DNA from: Candidatus Mediterraneibacter faecavium
GTDB lineage: Bacteria; Bacillota; Clostridia; Lachnospirales; Lachnospiraceae
DNA: 64,000 nt
NCBI GenBank assembly: GCA_019119995.1
Contig: DWVY01000012.1
Coordinates: forward strand, 35,132-99,131
Direction: 5' to 3'
Each line of letters opens with the position of its first letter. The first letter of the stretch is position 1. Below are positions 50,507 to 60,708 of the stretch, in pieces. The position numbers and the translations under genes were made by a program. The notes below the pieces were generated by a model that did no database searches, had not been told where the DNA came from, and worked only from the letters and a program-made list of their open reading frames with translations.

Positions 50507-51592
50507 ATGGATCAGAAATTAAGAGTAGGAATCTTAGGTGGAACAGGTATGGTAGGACAGAGATTTATCTCTCTGCTCGAGAACCATCCGTGGTTTGAAG
50601 TAGTGACAGTTGCTGCCAGCCCGCGCTCGGCAGGCAAGACATATGAGGAAGCAGTCGGAGACCGTTGGAAAATGGACACTCCGATGCCGGAGGCAGTGAA
50701 AAAGCTTGTCGTGCTCAACGTAAACGATGTAGAGCATGTGGCGTCTACCGTCGACTTCGTGTTCAGCGCAGTGGACATGAGCAAGGAAGAGATCAAGGCG
50801 ATCGAGGAAGAATACGCGAAGACAGAGACTCCGGTCGTATCAAACAACAGCGCGCACCGCTGGACGCCGGACGTTCCGATGGTAGTGCCGGAGATCAATG
50901 CAGATCACTTCGATGTGATCCCGGACCAGAAGAAACGTCTCGGCACAACGCGCGGATTTATCGCCGTAAAACCGAACTGCTCCATCCAGAGCTATGCTCC
51001 GTGCCTTGCTGCATGGAAAGAATTCGGACCGAAAGAGCTTGTCGTTACAACATATCAGGCAATTTCCGGCGCCGGAAAGACATTTAAAGACTGGCCGGAA
51101 ATGGTTGGAAATATCATCCCGTTTATCGGAGGCGAGGAAGAGAAGAGCGAGCAGGAGCCGCTCCGTGTCCTCGGAAAAGTGGAGAACGGCCAGATCGTGA
51201 AAGCAGAGCTCCCGAAGATCACATGCCAGTGCGTGCGCGTTCCGGTGCTGAACGGACATACGGCGGCAGTGTTCATCAACTTTGAGAAAAAACCGACGAA
51301 AGAGCAGCTCATCGAGAAGCTTGTAAGCTTCAAAGGCTTCCCGCAGGAGGCAGGACTCCCAAGCGCTCCGAAGCAGTTCATCCAGTATCTGGAAGAGGAC
51401 AACCGTCCGCAGGTAACTCTGGATGTGGATTACGAGAACGGTATGGGAGTGTCTATCGGACGTCTGAGAGAGGATACGATGTACGATTATAAGTTCATCG
51501 GTCTTTCCCATAACACAGTAAGAGGCGCGGCAGGCGGAGCAGTTCTGTGCGCAGAGGCCCTCACGGCAAAAGGATATATTGCAAAAAAGTAA
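50507..51592 (+). CDS. asd: Aspartate-semialdehyde dehydrogenase
   Basis: Asd makes aspartate semialdehyde for Lys, Thr and Met. The 361-residue protein has the NADP motif VGILGGTGMVGQRFISLL, the catalytic Cys in AVKPNCSIQSYAP and CVRVPVLNGHTAAVF. Its length and form resemble the archaeal/fungal-type ASADH seen in some clostridia. GAGGAGG precedes ATG 50507. thrC lies 7 kb away. Confidence 0.95.
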   Translation: MDQKLRVGILGGTGMVGQRFISLLENHPWFEVVTVAASPRSAGKTYEEAVGDRWKMDTPMPEAVKKLVVLNVNDVEHVASTVDFVFSAVDMSKEEIKAIEEEYAKTETPVVSNNSAHRWTPDVPMVVPEINADHFDVIPDQKKRLGTTRGFIAVKPNCSIQSYAPCLAAWKEFGPKELVVTTYQAISGAGKTFKDWPEMVGNIIPFIGGEEEKSEQEPLRVLGKVENGQIVKAELPKITCQCVRVPVLNGHTAAVFINFEKKPTKEQLIEKLVSFKGFPQEAGLPSAPKQFIQYLEEDNRPQVTLDVDYENGMGVSIGRLREDTMYDYKFIGLSHNTVRGAAGGAVLCAEALTAKGYIAKK

Positions 51593-51639
51593 ATAATAAA
51601 CTATAGAAAATCGAACAGAAGAATCGATTTATGAGAACG

Positions 51640-51675
51640 AAGAGGATTGCAGGACAAATGTGATCCTCTTTTTTC
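51640..51675 (+). terminator. Terminator after asd
   Basis: AAGAGGAT pairs with ATCCTCTT around a 15-nt loop and is followed by TTTTCT. Confidence 0.8.
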
Positions 51676-51753
51676 TATTGTATTTGTTACACAAAAAGAC
51701 TGCCTGGAATTTGTGCATAATATATAAATAAGTATATTGTATATAGATTTGTA

Positions 51754-51807
51754 TTGACATTTTGTACTATCTGGATATAATTTAGACTATAAATTGGTTC
51801 AACCAAT
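51754..51807 (+). promoter_or_regulatory. Promoter with GntR-type operator
   Basis: TTGACA at 51754-51759, a 16-bp spacer and TATAAT at 51776-51781. Just after the expected transcript start is ATTGGTTCAACCAAT (51793-51807), a perfect palindrome of the TGGT-N3-ACCA kind bound by FadR-subfamily GntR regulators. An overlapping GGTTCA-ACCAA-TGAACC dyad and two further ACCAA boxes follow. The GntR gene at 54641-55354 is the obvious candidate regulator. Confidence 0.75.
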
Positions 51808-51852
51808 GAACCACAATACCAATAGACCAATTTGCAAACGGAGGACAAAGAA

Positions 51853-53028
51853 ATGGCAGAAAGAGCAGACAGAGACGATTTACTGGCAATGACTCATGTG
51901 GGGGAAGATCCGCACAAATACATGAAAGCTGTGACACCGCCGGTGTTTATGACATCTTTACATGTGTTTGATACAGTGAAAGACTACTTTTCTGTAGATA
52001 TTTTTAAGGACGAATATTACTATGGGAGAGCATCGAATCCGACGGTTACGATTCTGGAGAAGAAGATGGCGGCTCTGGAACATGGTTCAAGGGCAGTTGT
52101 ATTTTCCGCCGGGATGGCGGCATGCGCAGCTGCGATCCTGGCAGTGTGCAAAGCCGGAAGCCACATCATCTGTATCAGAGAAAGTTATGGACCAGTACAG
52201 CACCTGTTGGACGAATTCCTCTGCAAAAAATATGAGATCACGGTTACTTATGTGGAAGGAAAGACTGTGAAAGAGTTTGAAGACGCGATCCGTCCGGAAA
52301 CGGATATGATCATTCTGGAAAGTCCGTCTACACTGGTCTTTAATGTGGTGGATCTTGAAGAAGTAGCAAAACTTGCAAAGAAACACGGGATCATTACTTA
52401 TATCGATAATACATACTCTACTCCTGTCTTCCAGAAACCGCTTGATATGGGGATCGATATTGTCATGCATACAATGACGAAATACATCGGAGGACACAGC
52501 GATCTGATCGGCGGCGTGCTGATCTCTAAAGATGAAGAGTTTATGAGAAAAGTTATGGTACAGAGAGACTGGTTCGGCGGTGTGCTTGGCCCAATGGAAG
52601 CATGGCTTGCGATCAGAGGGTTAAGGACTCTGGACGTCAGGATGCAGAGACATTACGAGACGGCAATGGAAGTTGCGAAATTCCTTGAAGGGCATCCGAA
52701 GATCAAGAGAGTATTCTACACGGGCCTTCCGTCGCATCCGCAGTATGAGCTGGCGAGAAAGCAGCAGAAAGGCGAATGCGGCCTGATGAGTGTGGAGATC
52801 GACGGAAGCCTTGAAGACGTCGAGACATTTGTTGACAATCTGAAGCTTTTTGAAAAAGGAGCATCATGGGGCGGATTTGAAAGTCTTGCGATTGCTTATA
52901 CATATAATTGGAGTGATGAGGAACTTGCATTCCACGGACTGACAAGAAATATCGTAAGACTTCACTGCGGTCTGGAAGGTGCAGAAAACCTGATCGATGA
53001 CTTGAAGCAGGCACTTGATAAAATATGA
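51853..53028 (+). CDS. Cys/Met-metabolism PLP enzyme (C-S lyase or synthase type)
   Basis: The 391-residue protein is of the cystathionine gamma-lyase/methionine gamma-lyase fold type I family: YYYGRASNPTVTILEKKMA, VVFSAGMAACAAAILAV, DNTYSTPVFQKPLDMGID and the PLP Lys in HTMTKYIGGHSDLIGG. GGAGG precedes ATG 51853. It is co-operonic with an NhaC antiporter and lies near a GntR regulator, which suggests catabolism of a sulfur or related amino acid. The substrate cannot be settled from motifs; methionine, cystathionine or homoserine derivatives are possible. Confidence 0.88.
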   Translation: MAERADRDDLLAMTHVGEDPHKYMKAVTPPVFMTSLHVFDTVKDYFSVDIFKDEYYYGRASNPTVTILEKKMAALEHGSRAVVFSAGMAACAAAILAVCKAGSHIICIRESYGPVQHLLDEFLCKKYEITVTYVEGKTVKEFEDAIRPETDMIILESPSTLVFNVVDLEEVAKLAKKHGIITYIDNTYSTPVFQKPLDMGIDIVMHTMTKYIGGHSDLIGGVLISKDEEFMRKVMVQRDWFGGVLGPMEAWLAIRGLRTLDVRMQRHYETAMEVAKFLEGHPKIKRVFYTGLPSHPQYELARKQQKGECGLMSVEIDGSLEDVETFVDNLKLFEKGASWGGFESLAIAYTYNWSDEELAFHGLTRNIVRLHCGLEGAENLIDDLKQALDKI

Positions 53029-53055
53029 TTTGGCGAGATTGCATGAGGTGTACAA

Positions 53056-54549
53056 ATGGAAGATAAGAGAGAAAGAGAAATAAAAAAACCGGGATTTTTC
53101 CTTGCGGTACTTCCGCTGATCTTTATGTTTGTTGTATTGATCGTAGGACTGCTTATTTTCAGCGTGGATATTAAGATCCTGCTGCTGATCTGTGCCGCAT
53201 TTACAATCTGTCTGTGTATGTATCTGGGATATACATGGAAAGATATAGAAAAAGAAATCGTTGAGAAACTTGCAGCCGCATTCCCTGCGATCCTGATCCT
53301 GATCTGTGTTGGACTCATGATCGGCGCATGGATCGTAAGCGGTACGATCCCGTTCCTTGTATATATCGGTCTGCAGATCATCAGCCCGAAATATATCATC
53401 ATCACATCGTTTCTTGTGACGACTGTGCTGTCAGTGAGCACCGGAACCTCATGGGGATCCGCGGGAACTGTCGGCGCGGCACTGATCAGTGTGGCAGCGG
53501 GGATGGGCGCTCCCCTTCCGGCAGTCGCAGGAGCCATTGTTGCAGGAGCATATTTCGGGGATAAAATGTCGCCGCTCTCAGACAGCACAAATATGTCTGC
53601 GATCGCGACAGGCACGAATCTGTATAAGCATATCGGACACCTGTTCTATACGACGATCCCGGGCTTTATCATCAGCTGCATCGTCTATGTGGTCGCCGGC
53701 GCACATTTTGCAAGCAGCGGAGAGATCACACAGGTGGACGAGATCATCAATACGCTTGCAGAACTTTTCAATCTCAGTATGCCGGTGGGACTGCTCCTTC
53801 TGATACCTCCGGTCATTGTAGTGGCAGGTTCTCTTATGAAGAAACCGACCATTCCTGTGATGATCATTTCATCGATCGTAGCGGTCATCCTTGCCATGGC
53901 GGTACAGGGATTCTCATTTGCGACATGCGCGACCAGCATGGTGAGCGGATTTACGATGGATCTCTTCCCGAACCTTACAGTTGATCTCAATACGATCCCG
54001 GAGCAGGTATCGAATCTTCTCCAGCGGGGCGGCATGAGTTCTATGATGAATACTACACTGATGGCGTTCTGTGCTTTCAGCTTCATCGGAGCCCTGACGG
54101 TATGCGGAAGTATGGATATCATTCTCGAGAGACTGACGAAGCACATCCACAATACAGGACAGCTTATTACCAGCACAGTTGCGATCGGCGTAGTAATGAT
54201 CATCGTAATCGGCGAGGCGGCAGTGACGCATCTGATGATCGGAGGCATGTTCCGCGAAGAATATATCCGGCGCGGCCTTGAGACGAAGAATCTGTCGCGC
54301 TGCCTTGAGGACAGTATTACAGTTATTGAACCTCTTGTACCGTGGTCGCTTGCAGGTGTATATATGACATCCGTTCTCGGGGTATCAACTGCACAGTATG
54401 CGCCATGGGCGTGCCTGTGCTATACCGGAGTTATCTTTGCAATCATCTGGGGATTTACAGGATTCGGTATTGCGAAGGTCAAGAAAGGAAGCGACAACTA
54501 CGAAGAGTATCTGGAGCTGACCGGAAAGAAAGAGGCGGTTCAGGAATAA
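53056..54549 (+). CDS. NhaC-family antiporter
   Basis: The 497-residue membrane protein has about 12 helices and the NhaC motifs STGTSWGSAGTVGAALISVA and AYFGDKMSPLSDSTNMSAI. Members exchange Na+ or H+ with organic acids or amino acids, such as malate-lactate or amino acid exchange. It starts 27 bp after the PLP enzyme, so it may bring in the enzyme's substrate or export its product. A terminator follows, facing the GntR gene. Confidence 0.9.
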   Translation: MEDKREREIKKPGFFLAVLPLIFMFVVLIVGLLIFSVDIKILLLICAAFTICLCMYLGYTWKDIEKEIVEKLAAAFPAILILICVGLMIGAWIVSGTIPFLVYIGLQIISPKYIIITSFLVTTVLSVSTGTSWGSAGTVGAALISVAAGMGAPLPAVAGAIVAGAYFGDKMSPLSDSTNMSAIATGTNLYKHIGHLFYTTIPGFIISCIVYVVAGAHFASSGEITQVDEIINTLAELFNLSMPVGLLLLIPPVIVVAGSLMKKPTIPVMIISSIVAVILAMAVQGFSFATCATSMVSGFTMDLFPNLTVDLNTIPEQVSNLLQRGGMSSMMNTTLMAFCAFSFIGALTVCGSMDIILERLTKHIHNTGQLITSTVAIGVVMIIVIGEAAVTHLMIGGMFREEYIRRGLETKNLSRCLEDSITVIEPLVPWSLAGVYMTSVLGVSTAQYAPWACLCYTGVIFAIIWGFTGFGIAKVKKGSDNYEEYLELTGKKEAVQE

Positions 54550-54565
54550 GATCAGAGATAAAAAA

Positions 54566-54607
54566 GGCGTCTGCGGAAACCGGTTTGCCGGTGGCCGCAG
54601 ACGTTCT
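54566..54607. terminator. Terminator between the converging NhaC and GntR genes
   Basis: GCGTCTGCGG pairs with CCGCAGACG, with an inner ACCGG/CCGGT stem. T-runs on both sides are short, but the stem is strong. Confidence 0.7.
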
Positions 54608-54640
54608 ATGTATATGTAAGTATCTAAAAGATATGAAAAA

Positions 54641-55354
54641 TCACTTTTCATGTGAGATCTGAAAACCATATTCGTTGATCTCGTCGATAGCTTTGATCGC
54701 TTTTTTCAGATTTTTGTCATACAATGCCTGAGCCAGCTCAAGGTGCTGAAAGACGGTGGGCAGCCAGATGGAATCATTACCGTCTTCCGACTCTTCCTGC
54801 TGTACAAACCGGTATTCACGGATATGGACAATGAGCTGATGGATTACAGAATTGCGTCCGATCTCGTATAGTTTACTATGAAAGCTGTGATCTAAAATAT
54901 GACTGTAGAGGTTATCAGAGGCGAGGCGCACCATCTCGGAAGCAAGCGAGATGAGCTGCTGCTTTTCCTCGTCTGTGGCACGTTCCATTGCATTCTCAAC
55001 AGCCTGATGATCCAGTGTGTTCTGGAGTTCCTGTAGCTCGTGAAGAGTAAAGTTCGTAAGCCGCACAGTAAAAGAGTTGTTTTCTCCATAAGGATTCTGG
55101 ATAAATACCCCGCTTCCGGTCTTGACATAGATTAAGCCCCGGTCTTCCAGGATGCGGAGCGCTTCCCGGACGGAATTGCGGCTTGTCCCCAGCATGGATG
55201 ACATTTCCCGTTCTGACGGAAGCTTGTCGCCGGGTTGCAGGCCGTTCATCTGTATATAGCTGTAAATAGAATCGGATATCTTCAGGTAAAGAGATTTCTT
55301 CTCCACAGGCTGCATCGATATCCTTGATGTATTGTCAGTTTTGCTTTCGTTCAT
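54641..55354 (-). CDS. GntR-family regulator, FadR/FCD subfamily
   Basis: The 237-residue protein has the GntR winged helix (DKLPSEREMSSMLGTSRNSV, then REALRILEDRGLIYV) and a C-terminal FCD-type helical sensor (AMERATDEEKQQLISLAS, DHSFHSKLYEIGRNSVIHQL with a metal-binding His). GTGGGGG lies before ATG 55354, preferred to ATG 55399. It converges on the lyase-NhaC operon and probably controls it through the palindrome at 51793-51807. Ligands are typically organic acids. Confidence 0.9.
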   Translation of the reverse strand: MNESKTDNTSRISMQPVEKKSLYLKISDSIYSYIQMNGLQPGDKLPSEREMSSMLGTSRNSVREALRILEDRGLIYVKTGSGVFIQNPYGENNSFTVRLTNFTLHELQELQNTLDHQAVENAMERATDEEKQQLISLASEMVRLASDNLYSHILDHSFHSKLYEIGRNSVIHQLIVHIREYRFVQQEESEDGNDSIWLPTVFQHLELAQALYDKNLKKAIKAIDEINEYGFQISHEK

Positions 55355-55546
55355 ATTATCCCCCACTGAAATAAAGATTTCATTCAATGTATCATACAAA
55401 TCAGTAAGACAGCAGATTTATTATAAAGGACACAGACTGAAAACGTCAAGCGGATCAGCAGATCGTTAATTTCTTCCTCTTTTTTTTCTCGCTTTCCTGT
55501 GGTAAAATGTCAAAATAGACGTTTATAGAAAGAGGAGGCTGTCATT

Positions 55547-56824
55547 ATGGGAATGACAATGACGCAGAAGATCCTGGCGGCTCATGCGGGGCTTGACTCT
55601 GTAGAGGCAGGCCAGCTGATCGAAGCAAAGCTTGACGTGGTCATGGCAAATGATATTACAGGCCCGATGGCTCTGCCGATCATCAAGCAGATGTCAGATC
55701 ACGTGTTTGACAAAGATAAAGTAGTGTTTGTTCCGGATCATTTCACACCGAACAAAGACATCAAATCAGCGGAGAACTCCAAAGCGATCCGCGAATATGC
55801 GAAAGAGCAGGGGCTGACCTGGTATTTTGAGCAGGGCAAATCCGGCGTGGAGCATGCGATCCTTCCGGAGGCGGGAGTTGTGACTGCAGGAGAATGTATC
55901 ATCGGCGCTGATTCCCACACCTGTACATACGGCGCGCTCGGCGCATTTTCTACAGGAATGGGGACGACAGATGTGGCGACAGGCATGGCTACCGGAGAAA
56001 TCTGGTTTAAAGTGCCGAGCGCTATCAAGTTTGTCCTGACAGGAAAGCCGGGGAAATATGTCAGCGGCAAAGACATTATCATCCATGTTATAGGAGAGAT
56101 CGGTGTGGACGGCGCTCTTTACAAATCCATGGAGTTCACAGGGGACGGCATCGCGAACCTGTCCATGGACGACCGCTTTACGATGGCAAACATGGCGATT
56201 GAGGCGGGGGCGAAGAACGGCATCTTCCCGGTAGATGACCAGGCGCTCGCATATATCAAAGCGCATTCCAGCAAACCGTACACGATCTACGAGGCGGATG
56301 AGGACGCACAGTATGACGAGGTCATCACCATCGATCTGGCAAAAGTCCGTCCGACAGTGGCGTTCCCGCATCTTCCGGGCAATGCAAAGACTATCGATGA
56401 GGTCGAGGCGATGGAGCCGATCAAGATCGATCAGGTCGTGATCGGATCCTGTACGAACGGACGTATGGAAGATATGAGAAAAGCGGCGGCGATCCTGAAA
56501 GGGCACACGGTGCATCCGGATGTGCGCGTGATGGTCGTTCCGGCCACACAGAAGATCTACAAACAGTGTATCGAAGAGGGACTTCTGGAGATCTTCGTGG
56601 ACGCGGGCTGCGCGGTGAACACACCGAGCTGCGGGCCGTGTATGGGCGGCCACATGGGAGTCATGGCGGCAGGAGAGAAATGTGTCTCCACGACGAACCG
56701 CAACTTCGTCGGACGTATGGGACATGTGGATTCTCTGATCTATCTGGCGTCTCCCGAGGTGGCGGCGGCCAGTGCGATCGCAGGCTGCATCGCAAATCCT
56801 GAGAAAGTGGGTGACGTAAAATGA
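55547..56824 (+). CDS. leuC: 3-Isopropylmalate dehydratase large subunit
   Basis: LeuC is the Fe-S large subunit of isopropylmalate isomerase in leucine synthesis. The 425-residue protein has [36 protein letters not shown] and the cluster cysteines in GSCTNGR and [10 protein letters not shown]. It is of the shorter HacA-like type. AGAGGAGG precedes ATG 55547. The stop overlaps leuD by 4 bp. Other leucine genes are elsewhere. Confidence 0.95.
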   Translation: MGMTMTQKILAAHAGLDSVEAGQLIEAKLDVVMANDITGPMALPIIKQMSDHVFDKDKVVFVPDHFTPNKDIKSAENSKAIREYAKEQGLTWYFEQGKSGVEHAILPEAGVVTAGECIIGADSHTCTYGALGAFSTGMGTTDVATGMATGEIWFKVPSAIKFVLTGKPGKYVSGKDIIIHVIGEIGVDGALYKSMEFTGDGIANLSMDDRFTMANMAIEAGAKNGIFPVDDQALAYIKAHSSKPYTIYEADEDAQYDEVITIDLAKVRPTVAFPHLPGNAKTIDEVEAMEPIKIDQVVIGSCTNGRMEDMRKAAAILKGHTVHPDVRVMVVPATQKIYKQCIEEGLLEIFVDAGCAVNTPSCGPCMGGHMGVMAAGEKCVSTTNRNFVGRMGHVDSLIYLASPEVAAASAIAGCIANPEKVGDVK

Positions 56825-57315
56825 GAGCAAAAGGACATGTGTTTAAATACGGAGACAACGTGGACACAGACGTGATCATCCCGGCAAGATATCTGAATTC
56901 CTTTGACGCGCAGGAGCTGGCAAGCCACGCGATGGTGGATATTGATCCGGACTTTGCAAAGAAGGTGCAGCCGGGCGACCTGATCGTTGCCAATAAGAAC
57001 TTCGGCTGCGGTTCTTCAAGAGAGCATGCGCCTCTGTGCTTAAAGACGGCAGGCGTAAGCTGTATCATCGCAGAGACTTTTGCGCGTATCTTTTACCGCA
57101 ACGCAATCAATATCGGTCTTCCGATCATCGAATGCCCGGAGGCGGCGAAAGGCATTGACGCAGGAGACGAAGTGGAAGTGGATTTTGACAGCGGCAGGAT
57201 CTACAATCTGACGAAAGGCACAGAGTTCCAGGGACAGGCGTTCCCGGAGTTCATGCAGAAACTGATCGCGGCAGGCGGACTTGTCAATTATACGAATAAT
57301 AAAAAGAATAAATAA
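56821..57315 (+). CDS. leuD: 3-Isopropylmalate dehydratase small subunit
   Basis: The 164-residue small subunit has [16 protein letters not shown] and [18 protein letters not shown]. It overlaps leuC and forms a complex with it. Confidence 0.95.
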   Translation: MRAKGHVFKYGDNVDTDVIIPARYLNSFDAQELASHAMVDIDPDFAKKVQPGDLIVANKNFGCGSSREHAPLCLKTAGVSCIIAETFARIFYRNAINIGLPIIECPEAAKGIDAGDEVEVDFDSGRIYNLTKGTEFQGQAFPEFMQKLIAAGGLVNYTNNKKNK

Positions 57316-57323
57316 AGCCAGAG

Positions 57324-57376
57324 AAAAGGGATGCTGTATAAGACAGAACAGTTTCTGTCTGTGCCGCACCCCTTTT
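57324..57376 (+). terminator. Terminator-like structure after leuD
   Basis: AAAAGGG pairs with CCCTTTT and inner AGACAGAA pairs with TTCTGTCT. The following T-run is short. Confidence 0.5.
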
Positions 57377-57406
57377 GTGGCATAATATCTGTGAAAGGAA
57401 AAAGTT

Positions 57407-58681
57407 ATGGAAAACAGGACAGGAAAGGCATCGGCTCTGATCCCGATCGGCGTATTCCTCATTATCTTTCTCGGGGCGGGGATCGTATTCCAGGATTTCT
57501 ATGCAATGCCTGCAATTGTTGCATTTCTTATCGCGCTGTTCGTGGCGTTTTTGCAGAACAGAAAAGTAAGCTTTGACGAGAAGGTCAGGATCATCGCAAA
57601 GGGAGTGGGAGAGGAAAATATCATCACCATGAGCCTGATCTTTCTCTGCGCGGGCGCGTTCTCCGGAGCCGTGAGTGCGGCCGGCGGCGTGGACAGTACG
57701 GTAAATCTCGGCCTGTCGCTGATACCGGCGCATTTTATCGTTGCAGGTCTTTTCATCATCAGCTGCTTTATCTCGGTCTCCATGGGTACTTCCATGGGAA
57801 CGATCGCGGCGCTGGCTCCGATCGCGGTAGGGATCAGCGAGGAAGCGGGATTCCCCCTGGCGGTCTGTATTGCGGCTGTCGTCTGCGGGGCAATGTTCGG
57901 AGACAATCTCTCCATGATATCGGATACGACGATCGCAGCGGTCAAGACGCAGGGATGTGAGATGAAGGACAAGTTCAAGGCAAATTTCCTGATCGTACTG
58001 CCGGCGGCAGTGATCACGGCAGTCTTCTTCTGGTTCATCACAAGAGATATGAGCTATGATATTGCAGGCGGCGGGTACAATCTGCTCCAGGTCATTCCGT
58101 ATCTGGTCGTTTTGATCGGGGCGCTTATAGGGATCAATGTGTTCCTTGTGCTAATCGCGGGGACCGTGCTGTCCCTCATTGTCGGCGTGGGAACGGGAAC
58201 GATCGCCCTGTCGGAAATGTTTACCGTGGTGGGCGACGGCGTTGTCTCGATGTACGACATTACGGTCATCTCTATCATCGTGGCATGTATCGTATCGCTT
58301 GTCCGGGCGAACGGAGGGATCCATTTTATCCTGAATCTGATCCGGAGCAGGATACGGGGGAAGAAAGGCGCGCAGGCCGGCATAGCGGCTCTGGCGCTCC
58401 TGGTGGATCTGTGTACAGCCAACAATACGGTAGCAATCGTAATGTCGGGACCAATCGCAAAGGAGATCAGCGATGAATTCGGCGTAGATCCGAAGCGGTC
58501 GGCATCTCTTCTGGATATGTTTACATCGGTGGGGCAGGGACTGATCCCGTACGGGGCGCAGCTTCTCTCCGCGGCGACGCTTACCGGACTGACGCCGTTT
58601 GACATGATCCCATATCTCGTCTATCCGGTCCTGATGGCGGTGTGCGGGATCGTGGCTGTCATTATATCAGATGCGAGATGA
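57407..58681 (+). CDS. Second NhaC-family antiporter
   Basis: The 424-residue membrane protein has about 11 helices. The family motif is modified: SMGTSMGTIAALAPIAVGIS and MFGDNLSMISDTTIAAVKTQ. The organic substrate is unknown. It is shorter than, and only distantly similar to, the NhaC at 53056. GAAAGG precedes ATG 57407. It lies between leuD and thrC. Confidence 0.88.
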   Translation: MENRTGKASALIPIGVFLIIFLGAGIVFQDFYAMPAIVAFLIALFVAFLQNRKVSFDEKVRIIAKGVGEENIITMSLIFLCAGAFSGAVSAAGGVDSTVNLGLSLIPAHFIVAGLFIISCFISVSMGTSMGTIAALAPIAVGISEEAGFPLAVCIAAVVCGAMFGDNLSMISDTTIAAVKTQGCEMKDKFKANFLIVLPAAVITAVFFWFITRDMSYDIAGGGYNLLQVIPYLVVLIGALIGINVFLVLIAGTVLSLIVGVGTGTIALSEMFTVVGDGVVSMYDITVISIIVACIVSLVRANGGIHFILNLIRSRIRGKKGAQAGIAALALLVDLCTANNTVAIVMSGPIAKEISDEFGVDPKRSASLLDMFTSVGQGLIPYGAQLLSAATLTGLTPFDMIPYLVYPVLMAVCGIVAVIISDAR

Positions 58682-58768
58682 CTCCCGCCCCTGTAGGCGG
58701 CGGACAACAGATCAGTGCTTGCATCTGAGTGCTGATGGGAAGAGTGCCGCCGGGAATGCCGGACGCTA

Positions 58769-58798
58769 TGGACAGGGCGGCGGAACCTGTGCTATAAT
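58769..58798 (+). promoter_or_regulatory. Promoter of thrC
   Basis: TGGACA at 58769-58774, an 18-bp spacer and TATAAT at 58793-58798. Confidence 0.5.
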
Positions 58799-58839
58799 TC
58801 AGTGCAGTAACACGGAGAAAATAAAAAGAGGGTAAAATC

Positions 58840-60327
58840 ATGAATCTACTATATAAAAGCACGAGAAACTCTGAGAAAACAGTAACCGCCTCTGAGGCGA
58901 TCTTAAAAGGACTTGCCGATGACGGCGGGCTGTTCGTACCGGAGTACATTCCGAAACTTGACGTGACAATGGATGAGCTTAAGGGCATGACGTATCAGGA
59001 GACTGCCTACGCTGTTATGAAGCAGTTCCTCACAGACTTTACAGAAGAGGAATTGAAACACTGTATCAACAGCGCGTATGATTCCAAATTCGATACGGAG
59101 GTGATCGCTCCTCTTGTTAAAGTAGAAGATACGTATCATCTGGAACTCTTCCACGGCGCTACGATCGCATTTAAGGATATGGCGCTTTCGATCCTGCCGC
59201 ATCTGCTGACGACGGCGGCGAAGAAGAATCATGTGACCAATGAGATCGTGATCCTGACAGCCACATCGGGAGATACCGGGAAAGCCGCTCTTGCAGGCTT
59301 TGCAGACGTACCGGGGACAAAGATCATCGTATTCTATCCGAAGGGCGGCGTGAGCCGCGTGCAGGAACTGCAGATGGTGACACAGAAAGGCGAAAATACA
59401 TCTGTAGTTGCGATCCATGGAAATTTTGACAATGCGCAGAGCGGCGTCAAAGCCCTCTTTGAAGATAAGGATCTGGAAAAGGAACTTGCGGATGCGGGCT
59501 ATCAGTTCTCCTCGGCGAACTCCATCAATATCGGGCGTCTTGTCCCCCAGGTGGTTTATTATGTATATGCATATGCAAAGCTTCTGGAAAATGAAGAGAT
59601 CGCATCCGGCGAGGAGATCAATGTGACAGTCCCGACCGGAAACTTCGGCAATATCCTGGCGGCATATTATGCGAAGCAGATGGGAGTCCCAATCGCGAAA
59701 CTGATCTGTGCCTCCAATGAAAATAAAGTCCTTTATGACTTCTTCCGGACAGGCGTATATGATAAGAACCGCGAGTTTATCCTCACGTCTTCGCCGTCTA
59801 TGGATATCCTGATCTCCAGCAATCTGGAACGTCTGATCTATACGATCGCAGGACAGGATGCGAAGAAGGATTCCGAGCTGATGGCGCAGCTCAAGGAGAA
59901 AGGATCCTATGAGATCACTCCGCAGATGAGAGAACGGCTGTCAGACTTTGAGGGCGGATTCGCCACGGAGGAAGAGACGAAAGAGACGATCCGGACCACA
60001 TATGAGAAGACCGGTTATGTAATGGATACTCATACAGCGGTGGCGGCATATGTGTGCGCTCAGTACAGAAAGAACAGCGGGGACGGCAAAAAGTGCCTTG
60101 TGGCATCCACGGCAAGCCCGTACAAGTTCATCCACAGCGTGATGACGGCGATCGACGATAAATATGCAGATACGGATGAATTCGAGCTGATAGACGAGCT
60201 GAGCCGGATCTCGGGTACAGCAGTACCAAAAGCGATCGAAGAGATACGAAATGCTGACATCCGCCACACAAGAGAATGCGATGCCGATGCTATGAAAGAG
60301 ACAGTAAAAGAGATTCTTGAGGTTTAA
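58840..60327 (+). CDS. thrC: Threonine synthase
   Basis: ThrC converts O-phosphohomoserine to threonine. The 495-residue PLP enzyme has the Lys in GATIAFKDMALSILPHLL, TATSGDTGKAALAGFADVPG, FYPKGGVSRVQELQM and NSINIGRLVPQVVYYVYA. AGAGGG precedes ATG 58840. A small membrane protein follows after 13 bp. Confidence 0.96.
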   Translation: MNLLYKSTRNSEKTVTASEAILKGLADDGGLFVPEYIPKLDVTMDELKGMTYQETAYAVMKQFLTDFTEEELKHCINSAYDSKFDTEVIAPLVKVEDTYHLELFHGATIAFKDMALSILPHLLTTAAKKNHVTNEIVILTATSGDTGKAALAGFADVPGTKIIVFYPKGGVSRVQELQMVTQKGENTSVVAIHGNFDNAQSGVKALFEDKDLEKELADAGYQFSSANSINIGRLVPQVVYYVYAYAKLLENEEIASGEEINVTVPTGNFGNILAAYYAKQMGVPIAKLICASNENKVLYDFFRTGVYDKNREFILTSSPSMDILISSNLERLIYTIAGQDAKKDSELMAQLKEKGSYEITPQMRERLSDFEGGFATEEETKETIRTTYEKTGYVMDTHTAVAAYVCAQYRKNSGDGKKCLVASTASPYKFIHSVMTAIDDKYADTDEFELIDELSRISGTAVPKAIEEIRNADIRHTRECDADAMKETVKEILEV

Positions 60328-60340
60328 GGAGTAAGAGATC

Positions 60341-60694
60341 ATGGATAATATGGACAGCATTTGGGGATTTATCGGAATTGTTGTATTTGTCTGCGGCATT
60401 TATGCTCTCTATGCGTTTATAAAGATGAAGACGACCGGCGAGATCAATGCATCCCTGCTTCTCGGCAAAGACTATATCTATAAAAAGTGTAAAAATAAAG
60501 ATGCGTTTATTAAAAAGGCCGGACCGGCCCTGCTTGGATTCGGTATTGTTGCTGTTGTATACGGTGCGATCGATGTGATCCACTGCTATGTATATCCCAT
60601 GGCGGCAGTGGATATGGTGGGAATGGTCATTTTCTTCATTGTTTTGATCGGTTTTGCTGTCTATACGACGAAGCTGAAACGAGAGTATTTTTGA
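60341..60694 (+). CDS. Small membrane protein, 117 residues
   Basis: The protein has three predicted helices (WGFIGIVVFVCGIYALYAFI; AGPALLGFGIVAVVYGAID; MVGMVIFFIVLIGFAVYT) and a Lys-rich cytosolic loop between the first two. TAAGGAG precedes ATG 60341. It lies between thrC and cdd, perhaps in one transcript. I do not recognise a named family. Confidence 0.7.
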   Translation: MDNMDSIWGFIGIVVFVCGIYALYAFIKMKTTGEINASLLLGKDYIYKKCKNKDAFIKKAGPALLGFGIVAVVYGAIDVIHCYVYPMAAVDMVGMVIFFIVLIGFAVYTTKLKREYF

Positions 60695-60708
60695 CGAGGT
60701 GATCTGAC

